Positions 52,017-52,046 of a DNA stretch of 52,046 nucleotides are shown piece by piece (position 1 is the first letter of the stretch; the number at the start of each line of letters is the position of its first letter). A program made the position numbers and the translations under genes. The stretch is from Planctomycetota bacterium. GTDB lineage: Bacteria; Planctomycetota; Phycisphaerae; WQYP01. The stretch spans positions 1 to 52,046 of the forward strand of contig JAJYDW010000023.1 in assembly GCA_021790385.1 (NCBI GenBank), written 5' to 3'. The notes beneath the pieces are model-generated. The model did no database searches, was not told the origin of the DNA, and worked only from the letters and a program-made list of their open reading frames with translations.

Positions 52017-52046
52017 ATGAGCAAAGCTGACCAGCCATCTCTGATT
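52017..52046 (+). CDS. Start of a plus-strand gene, truncated by the window edge
   Basis: ATG at 52017 opens a frame reading MSKADQPSLI up to the window end. No Shine-Dalgarno site is visible, but the putative promoter lies so close that the mRNA may be almost leaderless. The promoter context suggests a phosphate-regulated gene; ten codons cannot confirm that. Confidence 0.4.
   Translation, partial: MSKADQPSLI

Overview
The window looks like chromosomal DNA of a planctomycete, most likely from the Phycisphaerae. This is inferred from gene content, not from a database search: a long and a short NfeD protein in tandem, a PEP-CTERM exported protein, a pseudopilin-like protein with an H-x-DG signature behind an ECF sigma factor, Gfo/Idh/MocA and DUF6807 sugar-catabolism genes, a RAYT transposase, and an L34 protein beginning MHYPHKIS. 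There are no rRNA or tRNA genes, no CRISPR array and no sign of a prophage.

Layout. 1-4450: start of a minus-strand gene, a VOC-fold protein, two NfeD proteins, then mutM and a CheY-like regulator on the minus strand. 4800-6910: two overlapping paralogous exported proteins. 7040-10440: a RAYT transposase, then (transcribed leftwards) an unknown protein, an ECF sigma factor and a membrane protein that is probably its regulator. 10570-15570: a plus-strand run of an SDR, a PIG-V-like glycosyltransferase, SixA, a lipoprotein, NrdR and a UDP-sugar epimerase. 15610-20880: PEP-CTERM protein, GH3 glycosidase, VWA protein and a small membrane protein. 20960-25510: rpmH (L34, 44 aa), a beta-propeller protein and an S55-type protease, all minus strand. 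25730-27150: a GT2-DUF2062 fusion. 27200-31760: a minus-strand sugar operon (ThuA, Gfo/Idh, sugar isomerase, a Gfo/Idh gene broken by two in-frame stops, DUF6807) with a divergent AraC regulator. 33300-37420: dienelactone hydrolase, a YcfL/LpoB-like lipoprotein pair and a GH4 glycosidase. 37520-40770: zinc-ribbon membrane protein, clpX, a SHOCT protein and smpB. 40830-43130: a lipoprotein and, divergently, DAHP synthase behind an RNA leader. 43420-48760: ArsR regulator, DUF2892 protein and an RND efflux pair. 48780-52046: inositol-monophosphatase-like protein, a large exported protein and the first codons of a gene behind a Pho-box-like repeat.

The most interesting signal is upstream of DAHP synthase. 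A near-consensus promoter is followed at once by a 35-codon peptide of which nine residues are Trp, Tyr or Phe, then by an intrinsic terminator. The 5' arm of the terminator has a perfect 8-nt complement inside the aromatic-codon region. This is the anatomy of ribosome-mediated transcription attenuation for aromatic amino acid synthesis, and the transcript is predicted to be leaderless.

Several promoters fit a sigma70-type consensus (TTGACA, 17 bp, TATAAT), so promoter calls here carry some weight. Starts were moved from the longest possible frame wherever a Shine-Dalgarno site or a conserved N-terminus pointed to a shorter protein.
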